This document shows positions 47,437-63,086 of a DNA stretch of 64,000 nucleotides, one piece after another. A program made the position numbers and the translations under genes. The DNA comes from Solea solea (Eukaryota > Chordata > Actinopteri > Pleuronectiformes > Soleidae). How positions within the stretch are numbered: position 1 is the stretch's first letter; each line of letters begins with the position of its first letter. The stretch is taken from positions 16,684,090 through 16,748,089 of the forward strand of contig NC_081149.1 of NCBI RefSeq assembly GCF_958295425.1, in the 5' to 3' direction. The notes beneath the pieces are model-generated. The model was given only the letters and a program-made list of their open reading frames with translations. It made no database searches and was not told where the DNA came from.

Positions 47437-50400
47437 ATGGCGTACCAGGAAGGGGAGTCGCTGGAATCTTGGCTCAGTGAGTGTTTTATTTCATTCATTT
47501 CATGAATTAAATGACATGTAGAATGAGTTAGATAATGTTGCTACAGAGGACGGGGCGGTGTGTCGCTCGGTGGACAGGCTGCCCGGTGGTGGGAGGATGT
47601 GCATTGTTTGCAGCGGTAGAATGGGTGGAGAGCTCGAACATAAACACAGTATGAGGGAGCAGTGATTTTTGTTCAGTAACACAAACAGTTGTTCCTCACT
47701 AAAGATTCATTTTAATGCCGGACAGAAATGTATTAATCTTCATTCGTCAGTGACGATGAATCATCACAGCAGTATTTAGAGGGAGGATGATAACAATTAG
47801 TGCATTGTCATGGTGCTCACAAGACTTGCTGTGATACATATTCATTGATACATATGAAGAGAGTTACTCAGGTAGCCATTTCTGAAGTAGTTTTATTCGT
47901 TGCTATTTTTCTTCATACTTATATTTCACTATGAGAACATCCGTAAAGACAACCAGTGCTGGAACTGCAGTCCAGATATCTTGTTTGTTTTATTGTGATT
48001 ATTTGTATTTTTATTCTATATCTTTAGTTTGTGAGGGACCCAATAATGGGCTGCTGAAACATACATGTCCCAGTGTTAACAATCAAAGTATGTCTATCTG
48101 TTTTTCAGTAAAATTATATTCCAAAATGATTTATCTCATTTGGTTTCTTTATTGTTTTATTTGAACAACAGTCCATCAAGATATTCAGTTTACTGTCATG
48201 AATGAAGCATCATATTCTTACACGTTCACGTTTTACAACCTGCATAGTTGTGTCCTATGGTAAATTGGCAAATTTTAAAATTGATTTAGATTGTCTGTCA
48301 ATTCTGTCACTTTGATGACTAATTCAGATTCAAATGTCATTACATTGTATAATACTGTAATCTTTAGTACAACATTTTATTTACTGTCAATGCCATTCTG
48401 CTGCAGATAAAGCCACCCATCCAGCCAACAGACAGGAAGACTGGGAGTACATCATTGGCTTCTGTGATCAGATCAACAAGGAACTGGAGGGGTATGTCTG
48501 TATACGGCATTTTGTGAAAATGTCAGTCAGCCCTAGAAAACGTTTTGGTATTTTTTTTTACCTGGAATTTCTTCTTGTAGTCCTCAGATAGCAGTAACAC
48601 TGCTCGTCCACAAAATCCACTCACCACAAGAATGGGAAGCACTTCAGGCTCTGACAGTAAGAAATTCTGCACAGAGGGATCCCCTCTGTGGCTCTTCCTG
48701 CGGTTTCTGTATTTTTGTGGAGTTTTTCCTCATTTGATGTGAGGGTCTTAGGATAGAGGGTGTCTCTTGCTGTACTGTGTATGTGGGCTAACATACTGCA
48801 CATGTCAACAAGCTGTTTTTCCTCAACTACTGCACTATTCACAGATATTATTTTGTGTACAGGTATTGGAAGCTTGCATGAAGAACTGTGGGAGAAGGTT
48901 TCACAATGAAGTGGGAAAATACAGATTTTTGAATGAGCTGATTAAAGTTGTGTCTCCAAAGGTGAGCTGTCTTATGTGCTTAAATGATATGCTTATGAAA
49001 TGTATGCTGAATGATCAGCTAATGCCCAGTCTCCACCACCTCTTGTTTCTAGTACATGGGTGACAGTGCACCTGAGAAGGTGAAGATGAAGATTGTAGAG
49101 ATGCTGTACAGCTGGACAATCGCTTTTCCAAGTGAAACGAAGATCGGTGAGGCCTACCAGACACTCAAAAGACAAGGTGCGGATGAAACACTCAACAATT
49201 TGTCTTTCTTTTCACTTGATCAGTCAGAACACACACACTAGCCTCAAAGGAATCTCATTATCCCAGACTGCACTCCTCTCCACAGGCCTTGTGACACAAG
49301 ATCCAGAGTTACAATTGGACAGGACTCTGATTCCCTCCCCTCCGACACGACCTAAGCATCCAGTATTCGACAACGAGGACATGGGAAAGGTAAGGAATGG
49401 AATGGAATCAAAGAACATACTATAGCTGTTTTTTTTTTTAATCACCACTGATGCTGTGAGTGGCCGTCATCATCAACAAATACTAATGAAAAGTTAAAAA
49501 AAAATCATTTGTCGTGCTGTCTTGATTTTACCAGAATTAAGTCCCAAGAGGAGACATGTACTCTATATGTATTAGTTAATTTCTGCAATAAGTAAAGCAA
49601 ACTGGTGTTTGTGTATGTAGCTGCTTGCTGAGCTCCTGCGGAGTAAAAATCCAGAGGATCTACAGGAAGCCAACAGACTAATCAAAAACATGGTGAAGGA
49701 GGTAAGACAGGAAGTTGTGGCTCACTGGATTTTGTTTGTCCTGCTGGCCTTTGGTAAGAAATATACAGTGTTGTATTTTCACATGCAGCTTTACCAGTTT
49801 TGATCTCTTGTGTCCTGTCATCTGTGTCAGGATGAGGCCCGAGTGCAGAAGCTGACAAAGCGACTACTCACACTGGAGGAGGTGAACATCAATGTCAAGC
49901 TGTTGACTGAAATGCTGTCCCACTACAATAAAGACAGCTCCACTGACTCAGACAAGGACATAATTAAGGTGTGTGCCTGCACACTCACCCACCCACTAAT
50001 GAAACTGTTAACTCAGTTTTTTGTTTTTTTTTTGTCTGACAAATGCAAACCAAGTGCAAAGACACCGCATTTGTCACCATTCTTTGTCTTCTGCACACAT
50101 ATTGTTATACTTTATATAATGTAAAGTTCAAGTATAATTCAAATGATCTTATTTCTATTCAAATGATCTTATTTCTATAGGCTCAGACAAGAGAATATGT
50201 TACTGCATGTCTGTGTTGTTCAATAATTGTGTCTGAACAAAGTCTTATTGTTCTCCTTAGGAACTGTACGAGCGATGTGACAAGCTGAGGCGGGCAGCTT
50301 TCAAAATGGCAACGGAAACAGAGGACAATGACACCAGTTTAGGTTTGTTGTTGTATTTTGTTCGTATGAAGACCTTCTGACCTTGTCACCGTGCACGATT

Positions 50401-53400
50401 TCTAACCCCCTGCATCCGACTGCTCAGGTGACATCCTGCAGGCCAGCGACGATCTCTCCCGAGTCATCAACTCCTATAAGAAGATCGTGGAGGGGCAACC
50501 GATCAACGGCGACAGTGAAGAGCCTCGATCCACAGCTTGTCACAGTGAAAGTGGTGAGAGATATTTTGTAATCGGGTGCACGTTTATGCAGTGACCACAA
50601 AGAAAACATCCAGATGCCCTGTCCGTGTCATTAATTCAACTGCTCCGATCTTCTTAATCCCTTCACAGAGACCACAGATACTTTGATAGACCTCACCGGC
50701 CTCGACACGCCGAGCCCTCCTCAACCGGCCATCCCTCCCTCTCAGCTCTCAAATCCTTTCCCAACCAACACCACGATTTCTCCCATACCTGTCCTACCTC
50801 CTCCTCCCAAACGCCTGGCCGGCTCCCACGGCAGTCAGAGCAGTAGCCCGAGTCATCCCCCCCTCGACAAGGCCTCCACTGCTTTCTCGCTCCTTGATGA
50901 TGAGCTGCTCTCCCTAGGTAGTATATCCTCATTTTGACGTGGATTAAACAAATCTTTTTGGGAATTATACTTGGTTCCCGGCTCTGTCCAATTGTTTTAA
51001 AATCATTTTATCATTACTAAAAATGGATTTTGTTTCATCCGAGTTGGAGCTTCCAGGCATTTACTGGCCAAGAAATTGCCCAGTATACAGTATAACGTTG
51101 TAAAATCAGCATTTGTTACCAGTTTTGTAAAGATTTAATTAGCAAGATGAAATTGTATTGGGTGATTTGGTCCAGCCATTCTATCAAACAGTAATCAAAA
51201 ATTTTTATTGAATGATTGTTCTGATGCTGCAGTGTCTGTGATGTGGTTTGTGGCTTGAAATGTCTAAATGCTGCTCATCGATCTTGATGACCACACACCA
51301 GCTTTACACTACAGTTTTTGCCTTTCACCCATTTACTCACACATCCATACAGCGCATCTTTGTGCAGCACATTTTCCATCACACGTCTTTCATTCCCACC
51401 CCCACGCTGCCAGCACAGCTGTCTGGTGCAACGTGGGGGTTAAATGTCTTCACCAACGACACATCGGCATGTAGACGAGCACTGCAAATCTGTACAACTT
51501 ATTGAAGGAAGAATATTATGCTACTTTCAGGATTAAATGACCCCCCTTCCTCTCTGAGCAGCCAATCAAAACCTACATTGAATGAATTGTCCAATCAGTG
51601 GACTTCCTTGCAGGTAAATATTTATGGTTTGTGACTGATTGTAATCAAACCATTGACTGCTTGTCTGTGTGTAAATAACAATGATGTCTCCTCATGTCCT
51701 CTGCAGGCTCCAGCTTCAAGCATGGATTTGTTTGGCAGTGTAGCTTGTTCAGGTCCGGTGGTACCTCAAGCTGAACCAGCCGCCAGCGTACACAGTCTCC
51801 AGAACCTGCAAGGCCTGGCCATGATGGGCTTTTCAGATCCGAAGAGGTACAGCTGTCCAAACCAGTGATTTCTGATTTGAAACGAAAGCAAACCATGTCC
51901 CCATCGATGTGTCATCACAATCTATTACATTGATTTTCAGTTTACATCAGATGACAACCAGAGGGAGCAGCTTTGGGGTGAGTCCTGCAGTAGCTCCTCC
52001 CCACATACCCGGACAGGGCTCCCCCTCCTCAGCTGCTCTTTTCCACTGTGCAATGCCTGGCTCTCCTGCTTTGTCCCACCCGAAGGTCCAGAGCCTGGGC
52101 TCAGCCCCGGGTAGCCCTCTCTTCCACTCTCCGTCTCACCCTCCTCTCCAAGGCAGTCCATCCAGAGCCATAGACGTCTCCCTGAGCAATGTGCATGTCC
52201 CCCTGGAAGCCATCAGACCGAGTAAGGACTGAGAGAATAGAGGCAACATAACTGCTACTTAACAGTATGAGGGTGTTCATTCTTTGATATTCCTGTTCTT
52301 GACTGGCTGCATCCCATCTGTCTTCAGGTAAAGTGCTGCCTGTGACGGCCTACGATAAGGGTGGTGTCCGTGTGCTGATCAACTTTGCATCCGACTGTCC
52401 CCCTGGCAGGCCTGATGTACTCGTCATGGTGGTCTCTACGCTCAATACAGCGCCGCTCCCTGTTCACAATGTGGTACTGCAAGTCGCTGTACCCAAGGTA
52501 AAGTCAAATACTCCGTCCTTAAGTTGCAACAAACACAAACGTGCGTTGTGAGAAGTAGAACTCAAAAAGCAAAGGGCTGATTTAGGATCTTCTGTGAATA
52601 TAGGTTTTGGCCCAAGGAACAAATGATCAGATTTTGGTGGTGATATGGGCAGTTCAGGATGTTTTAAAATACTTTTCCTTATGAGAAAGGGGATTGTTCT
52701 GACACTGGGAAACTGAGAGGCCTCTGTGGAGGTTTGCGCTCTCTGATTTTAGTGGTTGTAAGGAGAACTTTTCTATTAGGACTTGATCCTCTGTGGTGTT
52801 TGAAGGCACTAGTCGTCATGTTCCCTCCTTAGGACAGTGGCGTTTCTTTTGGCTACCTTCAGTTTGTGGACATACAAAGATAAGATGTGAACCTTTCCTC
52901 AAATAGAGGCATTAAAAATGCTTACTCTTTCTCTTGTTCTGCGTCAGTCAATGAAGGTGAAGCTGCAGCCTCCATCAGGAACAGAACTGGCACCTTTCAA
53001 TCCCATCCTACCTCCTGCCTCCATCACCCAGATCATGTTGCTGGTTAATCCAGCAAAGGTAGGTAGCCAAACGATATACCAACTGAGCCACATCGCTGTC
53101 TATCATAAGCTGCTTTCAGATGTGCACTGCACTCTCGAGTTTGTGTAGAGGAGAAATGTGTGGCTGCAGAATTTGCCAGTTGTCTTGTGTGATAATGTAG
53201 GAGAAACTGGTCATGTGTCCTTCCTCCTGCATGATCAAGCTAGAAAACCCAAACTGTGTCCCACTGCATTCATTACATGTGAAAAGCAAAGTTTGGAGAA
53301 TGTTGCGACCCAATTCTGACTTTGTGTCTGAAACGTGTTTACAGAACTTTGTGTTTCTGTTTCATAGGAGAAAGTGCGTCTGCGCTACAAGCTGGCTTTC

Positions 53401-53478
53401 ATGCTCGGAGACCACCCGTGCAATGAGGTAGGAGAGGTGGACCAGTTCCCCCCACCAGAGACATGGGGTCATCTATAG
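47437..53478 (+). CDS. gga3: ADP-ribosylation factor-binding protein GGA3
   Basis: Monomeric clathrin adaptor that sorts acidic-dileucine cargo such as mannose-6-phosphate receptors at the trans-Golgi network. Seventeen coding exons: 47437-47476, 48407-48491, 48581-48656, 48863-48961, 49053-49176, 49286-49389, 49621-49701, 49831-49968, 50261-50342, 50428-50553, 50669-50917, 51531-51613, 51707-51846, 51941-52221, 52328-52497, 52948-53058 and 53368-53478. They sum to 2100 nt, or 699 residues (human 723). VHS domain about residues 7-145 (ESLESWLNKATHPANRQ, FLNELIKVVSPK). GAT domain about 170-300 (DLQEANRLIKNMVKEDEAR). Pro/Ser-rich hinge with clathrin-box-like LIDL and DDELLSLG. C-terminal GAE ear about 570-699 (VLPVTAYDKGGVRVL, VKLQPPSGTELAPF, ending PPPETWGHL). 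The start MAYQEGESLESWL matches human MAEAEGESLESWL. Confidence 0.96.
51254..51475 (+). repeat. Dispersed repeat in gga3 intron 11, related to the 7520-7735 copy
   Basis: Shares the order CTTGATGACCAC, AGCTTTACACTACA, TTTGTGCAGC, then a CACACATCCATACA block and ACGTGGGGGTTAAATGTCTT with the repeat at 7520-7735 in the pitpnc1 intron. Both look like old copies of one teleost dispersed family that I know by sight but cannot name. The copy is diverged and has no coding capacity. Confidence 0.6.
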
Positions 53479-54655
53479 CATTGCGCAGGCCCTCAGCAGG
53501 GACAGTCCAGGTCATACTCCATGAAGGGGTGTGTGTGTGAATTCTCACACATCCCAGAGAGAGGAGGGGGACAGTGCTTTCAGCGTCACATTCCTTAGTT
53601 ATTTTTCATCTTCAGGCCATTGTTGATTCTAATAGTGAGATGTTAACAACTACAACTTGCACCTGTATCTCTAAAGAGGTTTCTGCAGATATTTGAGAAA
53701 GTAACAAGTGAGATAGCTGTGGTGTTAACAGGTTTTAAGATTCATGTTGATTTTGTATTGTAGTCCAGGAGAAGGCAGTAATGCAACATTACAGATGCCA
53801 GCTGTAGAACACCAAAGAAGAAATGAGATTCTTATTTTAATGGATCTTACCGAATGTACTGAAAATATTACGCTGAAATGTTGCACTGCAGAAGAACAGG
53901 AACTTTAAAAGAACTGAGCCTCTACAGTATGTTTACAGAGCTTAGGAGATATTACTTGAAATGGTAGATTCGCGCTGACGGAGTTACACTGGAAAATAAA
54001 GTAGTCCTACATTGTCCCTGCAGGAAGATGGTGGACTTGTTAATGTATTTATTGTGTGACAATTTTGGTGAAATAAACTGTGATTTAAAAATTTTTAAAT
54101 AATGAAGCCCTGTGCAAGATAAGTGGACCAACAATGTTTAAAGGCAGAACAGCAGTGTATATAGTTTTCATTTTTAAATAATTATCATTTAAAGTTATTA
54201 TTTAAAAATGAAAAGTGATTTGCCCCAATGTGAAAGCGGGCTACAGCCTGTACATTAGCAGTATCTGTACATTTGTTTAAATTAACTTTTTTTTTTTTAT
54301 CTACTAGTCTGTGTTGAAAGCATTCTTGTTATTTTGTGTTATATTTCAGTGCATCACAGAACCTAGAATTAAATGGAGGATTATTATCAGGCAGATCATT
54401 TTTGTGCAACAGTGGGAAGGAGTCAAACTCTCCTGAGCGTTAGTTTTCATAAATCAGCCTGTGGTCCCCTCTCTGGCAGTCCTCAGTTTATCATGCAGAC
54501 ATGTGTGTTTAATGTAAATAGGATGTAATTTACTGTCTGTTGTATGACAAGTGAACATGTGACGTGTAGATTTTGAGTGTTGGGTCTGTACATACTGTAT
54601 GATGTGCCATTTGTTCTCTGCATGGGAAAATAAATCCTTCTTTCAATGGATGTCT
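53479..54655 (+). other. gga3: gga3 3' UTR
   Basis: Non-coding sequence after the TAG. An early AATAAA occurs near 54072 and a stronger candidate at 54629-54634, so alternative polyadenylation is possible. The phrase CAGTAATGCAACATTACAG with AACACCAAAGAAGAAA (about 53770-53825) resembles a short degraded dispersed repeat. Confidence 0.55.
54629..54634 (+). promoter_or_regulatory. Distal polyadenylation signal of gga3
   Basis: AATAAA followed by a T-rich stretch within 30 nt. It lies 84 nt from the opposing nup85 signal. Confidence 0.55.
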
Positions 54656-54717
54656 GACATTCTACACTTATTTACTTGTCGTAAAAATGAGGCCAAGAGG
54701 ATATCAATCTTGAAAGG

Positions 54718-54723
54718 TTTTAT
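54718..54723 (-). promoter_or_regulatory. Polyadenylation signal of nup85
   Basis: TTTATT on the plus strand, that is AATAAA on the minus strand, 82 nt beyond the nup85 stop codon at 54805. It is the first canonical signal downstream of the stop. Confidence 0.6.
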
Positions 54724-54804
54724 TATCAAAGAGCACATTTTGATTACTAGATTATTTATATACACAATACAAAAAAAAGTACGTTTTATTTTTCAAGTTG
54801 CCAT

Positions 54805-60135
<5,331 letters not shown>

Positions 60136-60287
60136 TGGGGACAAAACGTTGTTAGCGGAATAAAATATAAAATGTAAAATGTCAGACTTTGCAGTAATGA
60201 TCACTTCATGCCATGAATTAGCGGTGGTACGGTGCGGCTCGCGCGCCTCAGTCTTTCACATCGAAAGTCCTCACGGCGCATGTGTAA

Positions 60288-60295
60288 TGACGTCA
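60288..60295. promoter_or_regulatory. Palindromic CRE upstream of nup85
   Basis: Exact TGACGTCA, 153 bp upstream of the nup85 ATG within CpG-containing sequence. Binding by CREB/ATF proteins is inferred from the motif alone. Confidence 0.5.
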
Positions 60296-60629
60296 GAGAA
60301 AGGGCTGCCCCGTCTACTGCCTGTTCACACATCGAAAGCATTGCCTCATGGTTTAGTTATCCCCAACATACATAGAGCTTAAATATTGGTGATTGATAAA
60401 TATATTGTCACGGCTAATCAATTTATCTAAAGTTCTGGGCAGGATCACACACAAAAGCACAGCAATAAATGATCAGAATACAGGTATTGTTTTCTGTTTT
60501 CAAAATGCAAATATCATACAGATATGTCAACTGTAATGTGATTAGGATCATTTCCATGCAAATACAATCCACTCTTTTGTGCCAAAGTATTTGTTTAAAT
60601 GCGGTTTAGTGCATTTGAATCACTAGACA

Positions 60630-60769
60630 GAAAAACAAGATGGCCGCTGGGGTTCAGTTTTTAAAATAAAGAAACAAACTATTTTGTGGATGTACTGCTT
60701 CCCTAGTAAGTGTGGTGTAAAGTATAAGTGTAGTTACTAAACCATGAAGCATTAAATGGATGCCAGCAG
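60630..60769 (+). repeat. 140-bp duplicated segment, copy 1 (upstream of sumo2)
   Basis: Begins GAAAAACAAGATGGCCGCTG and ends GATGCCAGCAG. It matches 62526-62665 over its full length with about three substitutions. This copy is flanked by unique-looking sequence. Confidence 0.92.
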
Positions 60770-61007
60770 GGTGATCAGAGGCAAAAATATGAGATAAATG
60801 TCCCTGCAAACCAAACAACAAGAAGTAAAACACCGCTGTGCGCGTGCATGTGTTTCTCAATGCCTCTTTAACGCGCATACACGCTCTCCCGCCCATGCGG
60901 GACTGCGCTTTAAAACTCGTGACTCCTGACAACCAGTCAGCGCCCAGTGCAGTGGACGCGCAATGGCTCGTGACCGCGCACGCTGAGTTCGAAAATTTCT
61001 AGCGGGC

Positions 61008-61029
61008 ACGAGTACGTGCGCGTACTCGT
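61008..61029 (+). promoter_or_regulatory. Perfect 9-bp inverted repeat just upstream of the sumo2 start
   Basis: Arms ACGAGTACG (61008-61016) and CGTACTCGT (61021-61029) around the loop TGCG, 42 bp before the ATG. If transcribed it would form a GC-rich hairpin in the 5' UTR; as DNA it is a symmetrical site containing CGTGCG/CGCACG. Confidence 0.7.
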
Positions 61030-61071
61030 ATTCTTTGTGTGGCAGCATAGAGAAGCGCCAAAAGAGTGACC

Positions 61072-63086
61072 ATGGCTGATGAAAAACCAAAGGTGAGTCT
61101 TTCTACATTGTTTCAAAATGCGACTTTATTTGAGCGGCTTTGTGACATACGGGCGCGTTTAAACACGGACATTTCCACGTCTTTTGTTGTGCACTGTTAA
61201 AGTTGTGAGTCTAAATTCAACTACTAGCCATCCCTACTTTGATAGACCGGAAGGTTTGTGAACGCGCATCTACAGGCGCGCAGTGGGCTTTTATTTTTTT
61301 GTTCGGTCAGATCACAGAGCCGCCAGCTGGTGTCATCCTTACCTTACGACCCACTTTACCAACGCGCGTGTGTGTGGTTAACGTTGCGTGTTGAAGGAAG
61401 TTGGAGCAGACAGCAGTGGTAAACCTGTGAGTCAAAACCTCTACAACAGGTCTGTTTTTTTCTTCTCTGGATCTGTCCATATGTTGATGTCAGGCTGTCG
61501 CTTGTACCGATCTGATTTACCCTGTAACTGAGTGTAAAAAAAGGGAAATGTGCTTCAGTAAAGTTTGTCTGCCCAATTAACTGTGTACTTAACGTGTATT
61601 TTTAGTTCCTGTTTATCCACAACCACGTGGTGATCCTGGTTTTTGCCGAACGCAGAAATGATTTCGTTTTTCACATTTCCGTCACGTGACATGTAAACAG
61701 TGTTGTAAACAGTGTTGTCAACCACGTGCTGTATATTTTAGGTAGAATGTCTAATGGTGTTGTGTTTACTTGTGTTATGTTTACTGGTGTCATGTTAACT
61801 GGTGTTACCAGTTATTTTGTTTAAATCAACAAGTTAAGGAGCTACAGTATTATGACAAAACAGAAAATTGTATTTGATTTGGATTGATTTGCTGAAGGAT
61901 TATTGTATGAGAGTAAAATGGTTTGAGCTGCATATATACCTAATAATCTGACAACTGTGCAATTGGATGTTTTTGTCAACATTGACGTTTGGATTGGAGT
62001 GATGTGACTAAAGCTCGGTCTATTAGCAAGCTGTCAATAACTTAAACTCATACGTGTTTAAGTTTATATGTGTATGTAATGTGAATCCAGGGTGATGTAC
62101 ACTAAATAGTTTCACACTTTAATCAGAAGAAGCAGTTGTTTGTTTTCTGAAATGTTTGTTATTTTAAAATCTCAACTTCAGTTTTAAAAAACAAAATTTT
62201 ATTTGTCCCTAGGAGGCAACTGCATACATGTTTCCTGACTTTTGTGGATGTTGTCTAATAAAGTGATTGAGAAATGCATACATTCATTCATCATACTTCA
62301 TTATAGCATGCTAAAACAACAAATCTAATGGTGGTCGAAGACTTTTGTACAGTACATCATACTGTCCTGCCTACATCAAAGATGTGTGTTATTTATCTAG
62401 AAACAGAACCTCTTTGGTGGAGTTAATAATATCTAATTATTATGAGACACAAGTAGAGCCGGCTGCAACTAAAGATTATTTTCATAATCGATTAATCTGT
62501 CGATTATTTTCTCGATTAATCGTTTGAAAAACAAGATGGCCGCTGGGGTTCAGTTTTTAAAATAAAGAAACAAACAATTTTGTGGATGTACTGCTTCCCT
62601 AGTAAGTGTGGTGTAAAGTATAAGTGTAGTAACTAAACCCTGAAGCATTAAATGGATGCCAGCAGTAGTTTAATCATGAAAAAAGCTTCAAACCGATTAA
62701 TTGATTATCAAAATAGTTGTTGATTAATTTAGTAATAGATTAATAATCTACTAATCATTTAATTGTTTCAGCTCTAGACACAAGATCCTAAACCTATTGG
62801 TTAAAATGGCAGCACCTGACAAATCAAAGTATTTGGTTTACTGATTCAGTTCATTGTTTCACTAAAGTTGTAACAGTTCTAGTTGTTTAGTTTAGTAGAT
62901 CAACTGAGTCATTTGTGTTTAATATGCTTTTCTCTCTCTTCCTCTGTCCCTCAGGAAGCAGTCAAGACAGAAAACAATGAACACATAAACCTGAAGGTAG
63001 CAGGTCAGGATGGGTCTGTAGTGCAGTTTAAGATCAAAAGACACACGCCACTCATCAAACTCATGAAGGCCTACTGCGAGAGACAG
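61072..63086 (+). CDS. sumo2: Small ubiquitin-related modifier 2/3, 3'-partial
   Basis: Ubiquitin-like modifier conjugated to lysines through SAE1/UBA2 and UBC9. Two coding exons lie inside the window: 61072-61092 (MADEKPK, then GTGAGT) and 62955-63086. They give 51 residues joined in frame. The remaining about 44 residues, including the beta-grasp C-terminal half and the diglycine, are in exons past 64000; I found no GLSMRQIRFRFDG exon before the window end. The N-terminus keeps the SUMO2/3 chain-forming consensus VKTE (Lys11). QFKIK, strand 2 of the SIM-binding groove, is also present. MADEKPK matches SUMO2 rather than SUMO3 (MSEEKPK). Residue 41 is Ile (ATC, 63054-63056) where SUMO2/3 normally has Ser. 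Intron 1 is long and repeat-bearing. sumo2a/b paralogue status is unresolved. Confidence 0.93.
62454..62778 (-). repeat. ATCGATTAAT-family element in sumo2 intron 1, with replaced core
   Basis: The left end (GCTGCAACTAAAGATTATTT through CTCGATTAATCG, 62464-62523) and right end (CAAACCGATTAATTGATTAT through TTTCAGCTCTAG, 62690-62776) are the two ends of a common teleost hAT-like non-autonomous element. The internal part expected between them is absent. Instead there is the 140-bp segment 62526-62665, nearly identical to 60630-60769. Confidence 0.75.
62526..62665 (+). repeat. 140-bp duplicated segment, copy 2 (inside a dispersed element)
   Basis: Near-identical to 60630-60769, with differences at only about three positions over 140 bp. 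It is bounded on both sides by ATCGATTAAT-family sequence. Confidence 0.92.

Larger units (their letters stand above)
60136..61071. promoter_or_regulatory. Head-to-head promoter region of nup85 and sumo2
   Basis: 936 bp between the two start codons. The nup85 side holds a perfect palindromic CRE, TGACGTCA, at 60288-60295. The sumo2 side (about 60835-61070) is rich in CpG (CGCG repeated) with a CCCGCCC box near 60888. A 140-bp segment at 60630-60769 carries a YY1-like AAGATGGCCGC and is duplicated in sumo2 intron 1. No TATA box is obvious. Start sites are inferred. Confidence 0.6.
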
